Below are positions 47,196-57,934 of a stretch of DNA of 64,000 nt, one piece after another. Source of the DNA: Zanthoxylum bungeanum (lineage: Eukaryota; Streptophyta; Magnoliopsida; Sapindales; Rutaceae). The stretch is from contig SKCR01033649.1 of the NCBI GenBank assembly GCA_019454045.1, positions 1 to 64,000 on the forward strand, read 5' to 3'. Below the pieces are notes generated by a model. That model did not search any database. It was given only the letters and a program-made list of their open reading frames with translations, and was not told where the DNA came from. Both the position numbers and the translations under genes were made by a program. The number at the start of each line of letters is the position of its first letter. Positions within the stretch are counted from its first letter, which is position 1.

Positions 47196-48265
47196 AAGTG
47201 TTAAAAATACATTTCGAGACGGCCGCCTCGGACCGCCTCGCACCGCCTCACGGCGTCGGCGCGTCGAGGAGGCCGCCTTATACGCTAACCACCGAGGCGG
47301 CCGCCTTACACCGATGAGGCGGCCGCCTCAGGCCGCCTCATGCCGACTCGGCGTGAGGCGGTCTGAGGCGGCCGCCTCGCGTTCTTGTGCCATTTTTTTT
47401 ATTTTACCATTGAAACGACGACGTTTTGGGGGTGCCAAAACGTCGTCGTTTTGACTTCTTTATAAAAAAAATAAGCGTAAAATCATTTTACAAATTCATT
47501 CCATCTTCGTCTAGGGTTTCTTCTCAGCATCGACGCATCTTCTCAATTTCGTCTAGGGTTTCTCTTCTCAGCATCGACGCATCAGCTTCTCGGCGTGTCT
47601 TCTTTAACTTCTCGGCGTTTCGTCTTCAGCTTCTCGGCGTGTCTTCTTCAGCTTCTCGGCGTTTTGTCTTCAGCTTCTCAGGCTCTCAGTTTCGTCCATT
47701 GCGAGTATATAATGATTTTTACTTGAAAATTGAATGAATTTGTGTAATGAAAATTGAAATAATGTTAAATGAATTTGTGTAATGAAAATTGAAAGCATGT
47801 TAAATGAATTTATGTAATACTGTAATGAGAAATCAGGTTAAATGAATTTGTGTAATACTGTAATGAAATAATGTTAAGTGAAATTTGTATCTTGTTAAGT
47901 TGTTACATGTATTAATAATAATTGTAGTCCATTGTGGATAATTTTATTAATGCCCGATGTTTCTATACATACCCAATATATGTTCGTTTATATATTTTCA
48001 GTGAAATATTATGAAGAAAGTAATGTATTTTGGATTACTTATCAATTTTTTTTTGAACATACTATGAATTATGAAGAAAGTAATGTATTTTGGATTACTT
48101 ATCAATTATTTTTTGAACATACTATGAATTTTGAAGAAATGAATGTATTTTGAATTATTTTTCCGATTTCTGGATCGAGGCGCCCGCCTCACCACCTCGA
48201 GGAGGTCCACATCGCGCCTCAATGGCCGGCCGCCTCGAGGCACCGCCCCGTATTTTTAAACATTT
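47196..48265. mobile_element. hAT-like non-autonomous element with GGCGGCCGCC blocks
   Basis: Exact 8-bp duplications CATGTCTC (47188-47195 and 48266-48273) flank the 1070-bp insert. The ends AAGTGTTAAAAATAC and (reverse complement) AAATGTTTAAAAATAC form the terminal inverted repeat. Subterminal blocks are dense in GGCGGCCGCC, CCGCCTC and GAGGCG words. Inside are a perfect hairpin (47413-47451), CT-rich tandem repeats with TCTAGGGTTTC (47507-47690), a degenerate repeat (47728-47890) and three copies of a 60-bp unit (about 48008-48150). No transposase frame. Confidence 0.88.
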
Positions 48266-48484
48266 CATGTCTCTGAATCCGTCAATTCCATAGTATCTGT
48301 CAAGTTGCATACTGGGGTGAGTTTTTTCCTCATGCCCCAAAAATATAAAACTCATGCTTTAATCTCAAAACTGTAAGAAAACATTTTCTGAAATACGTTT
48401 TACTCAAAAGCATTTGAGAACTTTTCTTAGAAACACTTTGAATCTTTAAAATCATTCTTAACTTTAATTTAACTTCTAGAAATG

Positions 48485-48487
<3 letters not shown>

Positions 48488-48550
<63 letters not shown>

Positions 48551-48556
48551 ACACAC
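48488..48556. repeat. (AC)n microsatellite in the solo LTR
   Basis: An uninterrupted ACAC run of about 60 bp. The His-Thr frame across it is an artefact. Confidence 0.95.
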
Positions 48557-50573
48557 TATATATATATTTTAAATGCTTTTACTTTCCCTAATCATGCTTT
48601 AATGAATGCTTATTTCATATTATCATATATGCTCATGCATATGTTGATGTATTCCTACCCATTAATGATACATGGATTTCACTCCTTATATATTTTCATA
48701 ACACAAGCTCAAATTAACACACGTTAACGCTACTATAACTTACATCTATGAACTTTAATCACTAATTTCAAATTTATGCTTATTCACTTACTTACTTCGC
48801 TGTTATACCCGTCAGCACTTTTATTCAATTCTGATTTTCCAGTTCTATACCAACCTATGCTTCATAATCATACCCATATATCTATGTTATCATTTCCATC
48901 ATATTTACATACTATAATACATTACATACTCACATACACCATCTTCTTTCACTCTCTTTATAACACGGTTCAAAAGAGGTCTAGTGTTTTCATTCTCAAA
49001 TCAGTACACCCCAATCATCACTTAGAGTAAATTCATTATACAAATTCAATTCCCATTTTTCTTATTAAAAATACTCTAACAAATCGCACTCGCCATTACA
49101 TTCCCTTATACACAATCTCGTTTAAACTTATCAACAGTCGCACCCCGCTTATCAGTCTTTATATATCATTTACATTACTTATATATAACATATGTTCTAA
49201 CCTACTATCACACACCTTCACAAACGTTATAACCTACGTCTATATCTATACATTCACATACACACTGTTCCCAAACTTTATTATTCTCAATATGGCCATG
49301 AGACATTAAATCCATTGCTATCATAGTTCAATATGCATAAAACAATACCATTACCAAATACACAACCTATATACCACATTTTCAATGTCATAAATTTAGT
49401 TCATCTATATGGCTTATATAATCACTAATGTCCCAAGACAACGCATCAACAAGACAATACAATCCCATCATATGTTCTGCCAAACATACACTCACATAAC
49501 ACAAAATCATTTATTTTATGTTTATAATACTACCTTATTGCAAAGAATCCATTCCCTTTTCTCAGCCACCATTCGGCCAAAGTAGTCATCATGAACCAGT
49601 TTTGAAAATAAATTAAACAATTTCCATAACCTTGTAACTAAACATTTCATAAAATACATTAAACATAAATACATAATGCAAACCCAAGCCTCCAATCCTT
49701 CATCAATTTCAGCCATAATGGCCTTTACACACTCTCGAATCATTTTCGTTAACACAAATCAAAAATCAGAATCAAAGCATTTAATTCACATCTCAGTATA
49801 ATGAATTTCACCAAAATAAGGAAGCCCCAAAATTTCCAAACTTTTAAGGTTCCAAATCAATTTCCCCAAATTCACAGCCTCTCTAATTTTGAAAAATAAA
49901 TCTAATTTTATCTTGAGTTTCAAGTCTAGGTTACTCTTACATCATTTCAATCTTATTACTAAACCCAAATTTTAAATTTCAACTAAAAACCCAAATGGCA
50001 AATTCATCATTCTCAAGAAAATCCTAGCTGTAGTATACTTACTATTTTTCTGCCCTTGTTTCCTATATTTTTTCTTTCGACTTCTCCTGCTTTCTCCTCT
50101 GTTTCCTTTTCTTCTCAGCTTCTCTCTTTCTGCTCGGTTTCTTCCATGCTTCTTCTTTTCTGTTTCAGCGTGACCAGTGTGTGTATTGTGAGCTGTGTGT
50201 GTGCGTGAGTTGAGTGTCCTATGTGTGCTGTGCGTACTGTGTGTCTTCTTTATTTTACACGTGTATATGCTTATATAATAACAAAGGAAAAATCTAGATT
50301 TATGGATATTATTTAGGTGTGTGAATAAAATAAAATACTAATACATGTGTATATATATATATATATATATAGAAATATCTAGAATTATTATTATTAATAA
50401 GGTAATTCTCAATTCAATCCCTCAAGTGTAATTATTATTGTTTTCTAATTAATTTCTTGAAAAGCAAATCCCTATTTTATATTAAAAATTGACATTGCGC
50501 TAGGACGTGACCGCACACGCGAAAAATAAAATTCACGCAGACATGCTAAAATAATCCGGGTCGTTACAGTAAG

Positions 50574-51309
50574 GTACCCAGTCTTAACTTAAGAAGACCA
50601 AACCCCTACGGGTTTGGGATGGTTTTTTGGGACGGAAAAATAAGTTAATATAAAGTCGTTGTCGAGAGACGTAAAACAGAAGAATAGAAAAGAAAGATCA
50701 ATAATGTAATTCGCTGAACGATCAGGTGAGATTTTGAGAAGGCGGGAAGGAAGTTGTTAGGTTAGGATAGAATAAAAATCAAAGGGTGGCAAGAACTTAG
50801 GGATGTAATAAGAATGTGGAGAGAAAATTCAAGTAAGAAAGACAAAATAGACCAAGAAAGTCTATAGTAGTCGATAAAATGAAGTAAAGAATAATGAAGT
50901 ACAAGGAAAATATTAGGAGGGAGGAATCGATGAGATACAACTAAAGTATGAAATGATTCTAAGGTTAAGATTGACAAATGGAATAGAGAAATATTAAGTA
51001 TCGGTATTAGATATTAGGATCCTCGATGGAAATCAAGAAACCAGCTATTGAAAGTTTGATCACGTTAAGGAATCATTAGGCATGAGTGAAGGTCTATAAA
51101 GAAGGGATCTTAGGGACAAGAGTATAAGGAAAAGCGGAAAGAACAGAAGGACGATAGTCAAGAAGTACTCAGCAGAATTGTTATAAAATGAGGACCTAGG
51201 AAGAAGTATTAAGTAGCCAATAAAGGATAGAGACTAGAAGATCAAGGAAACCACGAGATAGACGCCAAAGAGAAATCGATGACGAATCCTATTTAATGAG
51301 GGGAGAATT
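50574..51309 (+). other. Internal region, right part, and polypurine tract
   Basis: Same purine-rich, stop-filled text as 42164-45472. The last bases before the 3' LTR, GAGGGGAGAATT (51298-51309), serve well as a polypurine tract. Confidence 0.65.
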
Positions 51310-53996
51310 TGTAACGACCGGTAGATATTACTACTACCTAAGATGATATTTTGTACAGGACAAAGGATTGTAAAATAAATCATGAATGAATTCAAATACA
51401 GTCATGAAAAGACTTTGGGAACGATCGGTAAATTTCTCGAGGTCCCGAGAAGAAACTATAACGTATGCCCCTTTTGTAATATATATAGTAGTTTGGGCAT
51501 AATTTTTTCATACAAACTCGAAATTTTATGAATTTTATATCTTCGGAAAGCTTAGAACGAGACCTACAACTTCCACGTTATACATTTTTCCAAAATCAAA
51601 ATAGAACCGGGTCAAAAGCGCAAGTCAAATTCTGGATGAATAATGATTTCTAGTTTAAATGGAAATTTCTCAAACTTTCTCCAAGTTTCTAGACTTTTCC
51701 TCAACTTGCAAAATATCTAATGGGTCCACTATATAAAGATGCCATTATTCACTATTACCAAATACAAAAAATGAAATTGAAGGAGAAAGAAAGAGAATGG
51801 AAATCGAGAGGGAAGAAAGGAAAAATAGAGGGAAAGAAGAAATGAAGAAGAAGAATAAGAAAGAAGAAGAAGAGAAATGATCAAGCAAGTTAAGCATGAG
51901 GGATTTGGAGGATGAACAAGGATTAAGCAAGCAAAGAAAGGTAAAAACCCATGACCCATTTTCTTTAAATGTTGTGTTTAATGAATTGGTAATTATGTAA
52001 TGTTAAAGAACATGATTATAATGATGATTGTGTGATTCCTTGTGTTTTTAGTCAATAAATGAGATGGTAGACTTCATTTATTTTATTTGGGTGAAAATGG
52101 GTAGAGTTGATAAGGTGAGTAAAAGGATAAATTCTTGATGGATTAGAAGTTTAGTTGATGAAATAGAATGTAAAATGATGTTGGAAAGGTTGGTTTTGTA
52201 GCTTGGAAGTGTTAGAATGGAAGTAAAGAAATGGGTTGTGATGTTGGATAATTGAGTTTGAAATGTTTGGAGAATTATTTAGTAATGTTAATTTGATGAA
52301 TAAATGAGTGAATGATGATGTTAATATGGTAGTTTAAGATGTGAGAAATTGATATAAACGGATGGATTGTGTGTTGGGAATGATATGGATAATTAAGAAT
52401 AAAATTGGGCAGAATTCGCATTGCAGCAAAGAATCAAGAAATCTGGAAAGTGGGCGCGCGTCGCGACGTGGGAAGGACCCAGCGTCGCGACGCGAGGCAG
52501 AAAAATAGGGCATTTTCTTTTAGCTTCTGAATTGATTTTGGACAGTTCTAGTTCCACCCTAGCATAGTTAAGATAACCCTTAGGACCCTAAATCAATTCC
52601 CTAGCTGGCATTTCTTGTTAATATTACATTATATAACGGATCATAATTTTTCGTACCTAAAACTAGTCAGTTTAGCCTAGTACTATAATTCATCTCATAG
52701 CATCTAAGTCTGATCAAGTTATCACTTTTAAGACCATTGCAGGAAATTCGATATCCTTCGACAAACAATATAATTCCTTCCAGTCTCTAAGCACTATGAG
52801 TGGACACTTTTTCTTTCATCTGATTTTTATATCACATTTTCGTACAGACTTATATTTTTACGCTTAGGGCGTTAGAAACTTTTCTTTCAGTTACGATGAT
52901 ATTTAATTATGCATTGAGAAAGAAAATGCTTTTCAAGAAACAGTTTTACAGTTTTATGATCTACAATATAGTTTTCATGTTTTCCAGGGTAAGAGGTAAA
53001 AAATCACCCCAGTATGTAACTTGAGACACAGTTGGAATTGACAGATATAGATTACATGTGCACATGTTGAGGACTGAGGGGCGCTCTCACATCTTCCAGA
53101 TGGGCTAGGGGGACGGCGATACGTAACGCCCCTAGACCCTAGTTTGAGCTTGGGTGGTAGCATAGATCCGCACCCCCAGCTCTAGTTTGTGGCTTGGGGG
53201 ATGGCGATATGTAACACCCCAAGACCATCAGTTTCTGAGACAATAGTGGCATGCTTTGGGGGACAGCGATACGTAACGCCCCAAAGTCATGGATTTGCAT
53301 TACTGGCTCCAGTTAGGCGTATGGGGGGACGACGATACATAACGCCCTCATACATCCAGGTTTTCATACAGAAATACAGACTTCAGAAAAGTTTTCAGTT
53401 TTTGGATTTCAGATTTTCAGAATACAGTTTTTAGAGTTTCAGAATCCAGATTTTTAGCAAATAGAATTCAGAAAACAGATTTCTCAAACCCAGAGTTTTA
53501 AAGACAGATTTCAGAAAGATTAAGTTTTCAGAACAGGGTTTTCATAAAAGATATTTGAAAATGGGATTTTTAAGTTAAAAGACCTTTACTTCAGTTTTCA
53601 GTTTTGTTCACTCACTTAGATCATATTACGATCTAACCCATCTCCAGTCTTTATTGTTTTGTAGGAATTCTAGGGGGACAAGCTCGGGAGGATGGATACT
53701 GATGCAGTCACCAAGTATGGAGTCCACCGGTATTGGGTCATATTGCATGAGAATTTAGTCAGTGTCAACTTAAAGTTTTATGTATTTATGAAGTGTGAGT
53801 CTTTATAAGTGTCTGTTGTTATGTGTGATGATAAGTATTATCATTACACAGGTATGAGAAATAAAAGTATTTTAAATTGGGTTATAGTTCATTGCATGAC
53901 ATTGTATAGCTTAGAACACAGTCAGGTAGTCAGAGGCTTATGGGGTTAGCACTACCATCCCCTGCCGGTAACATCTCACAGATCGGGGATGTTACA
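51310..53996 (+). repeat. 3' LTR of the 14.5-kb element
   Basis: 2687 bp, TGTAACGACCGG to GGGGATGTTACA, aligned along its whole length to the 5' LTR with scattered substitutions and small indels. The hairpin units are at 53105-53135, 53193-53223, 53254-53286 and 53320-53352; palindromes GCGTCGCGACGY are at 52458 and 52482. Confidence 0.92.
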
Positions 53997-54001
53997 ACGA
54001 C

Positions 54002-54341
54002 GCACGTTAACAGATCGGCTGTGATGGTGACACGTGGCACGACGCACATTAGTAAAGTCAAACTTCTCAGATTCTGACTTGTGGACCCGACAAACATTAG
54101 TATAGAGTAATACACGTTATGCGTCACGACGCGCACGGCTTTGGAGTCGTGATGCTGAAAATTCCCAAAATGCCCTTTTGTTGATTTTCTCTGTTTTGCT
54201 CTAAATCACCTCCAGAATGTCCTGAAACTTTATTTATCTGCAAAATAATAAAAAACACATCAAAATATTCACAAACTCAAGAAACTATACAAAATATTAG
54301 GTTAAATGAGTGGGAAATAGTGATAGATTTACCACTCATCA
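54002..54341 (-). mobile_element. Athila/Tat-like LTR a, second part (5' portion in its own sense)
   Basis: Continues the LTR interrupted at 39451. Its right edge, TCATCA at 54341, is the TG start of the LTR on the minus strand (TGATGAGTGG), as in the other copies. A decayed GCGTCACGACGC lies at 54121. Confidence 0.75.
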
Positions 54342-55096
54342 TGTTTTCTTGTTGTTTTTTCTATGGTGGCTTGAGATTTCTTTTTTTTGTTTTATTTTTT
54401 CGGTGGTGGAAGAAGAAAATGAGCCTCTCTAGGGTTTCAAGTTGTGGTCCAAGCCCTCCTCACTTTGATGATTTGATCCCCTTTTTTATAATGATTTGAA
54501 GGGATATCCAAATAAGGAAACAAATCATGGAAATTTGGGCAATATTCTATCAAATTATTAAGGAATAAAAACTCACAAATTTGGTGATGAGGAGATCTCA
54601 AATCTTTTTAAATTTGTAAAGATAGGATCCCAAAATCTCATTAACTTGGAAAGTGATTTGAGGGGATTTTATCATATTTGGGAAAATTATGGGCCGATTG
54701 TGTGGTGTTTTGGGAGTGCATGGTGGGTCATGGGCCGAAAGTGCAAGGGCATAATGGATTACATGGGCTGCGTGATGGGTCTGAGGATAAGGTTTGAAAC
54801 AACGGCTGACTGAGCGAATCTGAGGCTATCTAATGAGTTCGAATCTGATGATGTGCTAATTTGGAGGTTTTCTTTCCTTCCGGCATTCATTTTTCGCAAC
54901 TTTCGTAACTTTTAAAGTAGTGTTTCCATACGAGGCTCATCATCGGGCTCATGAAAAAATGAAACACCTACATTCCCCTACTTTGAAGAGGCTTGTGCAG
55001 TATATGACAATGAAAACCCTATCAAAGTCATGCATGTATTTTTACTTACCTGGTTCGTCGATCATTGTCAGACTTACCTGTCATTTCACTACTTTT
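54342..55096. other. Unassigned DNA left of LTR b
   Basis: No recognised domain. It is outside all LTR boundaries found here, so it may be the older DNA into which these elements jumped. Confidence 0.35.
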
Positions 55097-55288
55097 GTGA
55101 GATGTTTCAATCTCTGGGTTTATTCCCAAACAGAGCTGAGTTGATGGTGAGGTACTTTGACCCCTGGGATTCATTCCCGTAGCATGCTGGGTGTGAGATA
55201 CTTTGATCTCTAGGGTTCATTCCCGAACCAATTTGAGTTGATGGCGAGGTGTTTCGACCCTTGGGATTTATTCTCGAACCATGCTGGG
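55097..55288. repeat. Four-copy tandem repeat, 46-52-bp units
   Basis: Four units begin GAGATGTTTCAATCTCTGGG, GAGGTACTTTGACCCCTGGG, GAGATACTTTGATCTCTAGG and GAGGTGTTTCGACCCTTGGG, and each continues with TTTATTC/TTCATTC and CCCGAACC-like words. Units 1 and 3 end GAGTTGATGG; units 2 and 4 end CATGCTGGG, so the array is a doubled pair. Confidence 0.85.
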
Positions 55289-56648
55289 TGATCGACGTAA
55301 TCACATATGTATAATGAAGCGCACGTATCGCTCAAGTAGTATAAAAATATTGATCCCACAATGACTTAATTCCTGCTATTGTTATTAATTGTTGATTATA
55401 TTTATTTACAGGTATCTAATTAGATGGAGAAGAGAATGATTGCAAATTGTTTGGTTGAATGTGGATTTTCTAAATAAATAAATAAATAAAAGACGAAGAA
55501 AATACTAAGGGAAATAAACAAAAGACTCAAATATCTTGGGTTGTGACTCCACATAATATTCTTCTAATGATGAATTGATTCTCTTATATATGTGTAATAA
55601 ATTAGTTTACTAACTTGGAACACGAAGATATGCAGAAGCCTCCGTCGATGGTCAGGTGCAAACACCCAGTATAACCCAATTAATCATATGTCTTTGTTAA
55701 CCAAGTTACCTGAATTCATTAAGATCAAGTTCCAATTAAGGCTACCCCCGCCTGACAAGTATATATCTATCCTGTAAGGAAATCTACCTAAGAGACATTT
55801 CCCCCAAGGTGAGATCGTGAGCTACTGAGTCGAAGGCTAAACCTAAAATCCCTTTGTCAAGTTCATTTTAAGTTTACCAAATAAATCTTATTGGTGATCA
55901 GACAACAAGAAGCATTAAGACTAAGACTGAATAAACAAGCCTAAATTATTACCCAATATATTAGAAAATCAATTATTAAACTTGTAAATATTATATTTCA
56001 TCACTTCCCTAGAAAGAAAATATTGGGGTTAAGGGATCCACCTTTACTACTTCTAATTTAGAAATCTCCCTTATTATAATATAGAAATTATCCGTGATAA
56101 TACAAACATACCATATAGGAGGTATACTGATTAAGTCAGATTTTAATTAAGTCCAGCCAGCCATAAAAGGCGGTGTTATTATTTATCTATAAACCAGCCA
56201 TATAAGCGGTAATCATCTAACACTTAAGAACCGGTCATATAGGCGGTGTCACATTATGTCAACTAAATAAAACCAGCCATTAAGGCGGTATAACATTTAA
56301 TCCATATTAAATTATAATTTTCATATTATAATTAAGGGAGATTAATATAAACTAAAATAATAAAAACCTCACACATCCCCCAGCGGAAATTTATTTACAA
56401 AACATAAAAGAAAGTAAAAATACTGTAACTATTATTACTAAACCTAAGGAAAGCTAAGGAAAGCTTGATTTTTGCAAAATGAAATTCGAAACTAATTTAT
56501 AGGCAATTTTTTCTTCAACGCGTTGCAACGTATGGGTCCTTGTGCGTCGCGACGCACTGACGTGGCACCGTATTATATGCGTTCTTCTTCACTGGCTAAC
56601 ATATGGCACGTGAAATTCGTCGGTCCAATAGAAATTCGACACGTGGCA
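55289..56648 (-). mobile_element. Athila/Tat-like LTR b, truncated
   Basis: Starts TGATCGACGTAATCACATATG on the + strand, the same end as LTR c. It carries hairpin words at 56157-56174, 56193-56210, 56230-56247 and 56272-56289 and the palindrome GCGTCGCGACGC at 56544. Its far end is lost where LTR d begins. Confidence 0.75.
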
Positions 56649-56650
56649 TG

Positions 56651-57931
56651 TGATCGGCGTAATCACACGCGTATAACGCAATCTCACATATCGTTCAAGT
56701 AGTATAAAAATATCGATCACACGAGGACTTAATTTCTACAGTTGTTATTAATTATTAATACTATTTATTTACAGGTATCTAATTAAAGGGAGAAGAGATT
56801 GATTGCTTTTGGTTGGTTGAATGTGGATTTACTAAATAAATAAATAAAGACACAAAAGAAAATACAAAGGAAAAATAAACAAAAGACACAAAAATCTAGG
56901 GTTGTGATTGCACACAATATTATTCTAATGATGAATTGATTCTCTTACATATATATGTAATAAATTAGTTTGCTAACCTGAAACACGAAGATATGCAAAT
57001 GCCTCTTTCGATGGTTAGATGCAAATACCACAAATATCTCAATTAATCATATTCCTATGTTAATCAAGTTACCTGGATTCATTAAGTTCAAGTTCCAATT
57101 ATGGCTACCCCCGCCCGACGGGTATATTCCTATCCTGTAAGGAAATCTATTAAAGGGTTATCTATCCTCAAGGAAGATCATGAACTATTGAATCTAAGGC
57201 TGAAACCTAAAATCTCATTTCCAAGTTCATTTTAAGTTTACCACATCAATCTTATTGGTGATCAGGCAACAAGAAGCATTAAGCTTAAGATTCAATAAAC
57301 AAACTAAGGAATTACCCAATATATAATTAAATCAATTATTAGGTATGTGAATATTATGTTTCATCACTTCCATAGAATAAAAATAAAATGCTGGGGTTGG
57401 GGATCCACCTTTACTATTTCTAATTTAAAAATCTCCCCTTACTATAATATGGAAGCATGTTTGGTGGAAGTTTGATAATTTTATTTTTTTATTTTATTAA
57501 TTGTATTTTATATTTTGAAAATGACTAGTAATTACTCAAAATATACTAGATTATTCATCAATTTCGGCCTTCCAAATTTTAGAATTCGAAGATATTTAAA
57601 TCTTCAACATTTTATATCTTTGAGTCTTCTTTAATCTGAAACTTGAATCACCTCAATCAGATATCGGATGAAAAGGTTTTGTCCAAAATACAAAATATGC
57701 GCAAAATTGGAATTTAGGACTGCACTTCGTGAAGCATATAGTAAAATTTCGTTTTTGGCCTTTTTCCTCCGGATTTCATCTTTTTAGCCCCGAGTTGATT
57801 CCATTAAGTCCCAATATTATTTTTATTTGCAAAATAAATAAAAAAATATCAAAACGTTCATAAAACTTGAGAAACTAAATAAAATATTAGGTAAAATGCA
57901 TGTGAAATATTGATATAATTATCATTCATCA
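56651..57931 (-). mobile_element. Athila/Tat-like solo LTR c
   Basis: On the minus strand it runs from TGATGAATGA to CGCCGATCA. GCATG flanks it on both sides (56646-56650 and 57932-57936), a 5-bp target duplication. At 1281 bp it is shorter than LTR d because a middle stretch, including the hairpin words, is absent. Confidence 0.8.
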
Positions 57932-57934
57932 GCA

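Larger units (their letters stand above)
45473..50568 (-). mobile_element. Solo LTR (about 4 kb) of a related Gypsy family, minus strand
   Basis: Bounded by TGTAACATCC and GGTCGTTACA and flanked by exact GTAAG duplications (45468-45472 and 50569-50573). The hairpin array of the host element's LTR occurs here in inverted order (46898-47141), so the families are related, but the rest is diverged and longer. No PBS or internal coding was found. Without the nested hAT-like insert it measures about 4.0 kb. Confidence 0.85.
39452..53996 (+). mobile_element. Ty3/Gypsy-type LTR element, nearly complete in outline, non-coding inside
   Basis: Two direct LTRs (39452-42147 and 51310-53996) start TGTAAC and end GTTACA. 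The sequences ACGGC (39447-39451) and ACGAC (53997-54001) probably are the 5-bp target duplication with one later change. A PBS follows the first LTR and a purine tract (GAGGGGAGAATT) precedes the second. After removing the nested solo LTR, the internal region is about 4.1 kb and shows no gag or pol frame. The large LTRs and iMet-type PBS suggest a chromovirus (Tekay/Del-like) relative, but no protein domain confirms this. It may be a LARD-type non-autonomous element. Confidence 0.85.

Noticed and set aside
47071..47737. Two Arg/Ser-rich frames of about 100-127 codons
   Set aside because: They cross the boundary between the solo LTR and the hAT-like element and arise from its GC-rich repeats.
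48330..48727. His-Thr-rich frame on + and Cys-Val frame on -
   Set aside because: Again a translation of an (AC)n run, inside a solo LTR.
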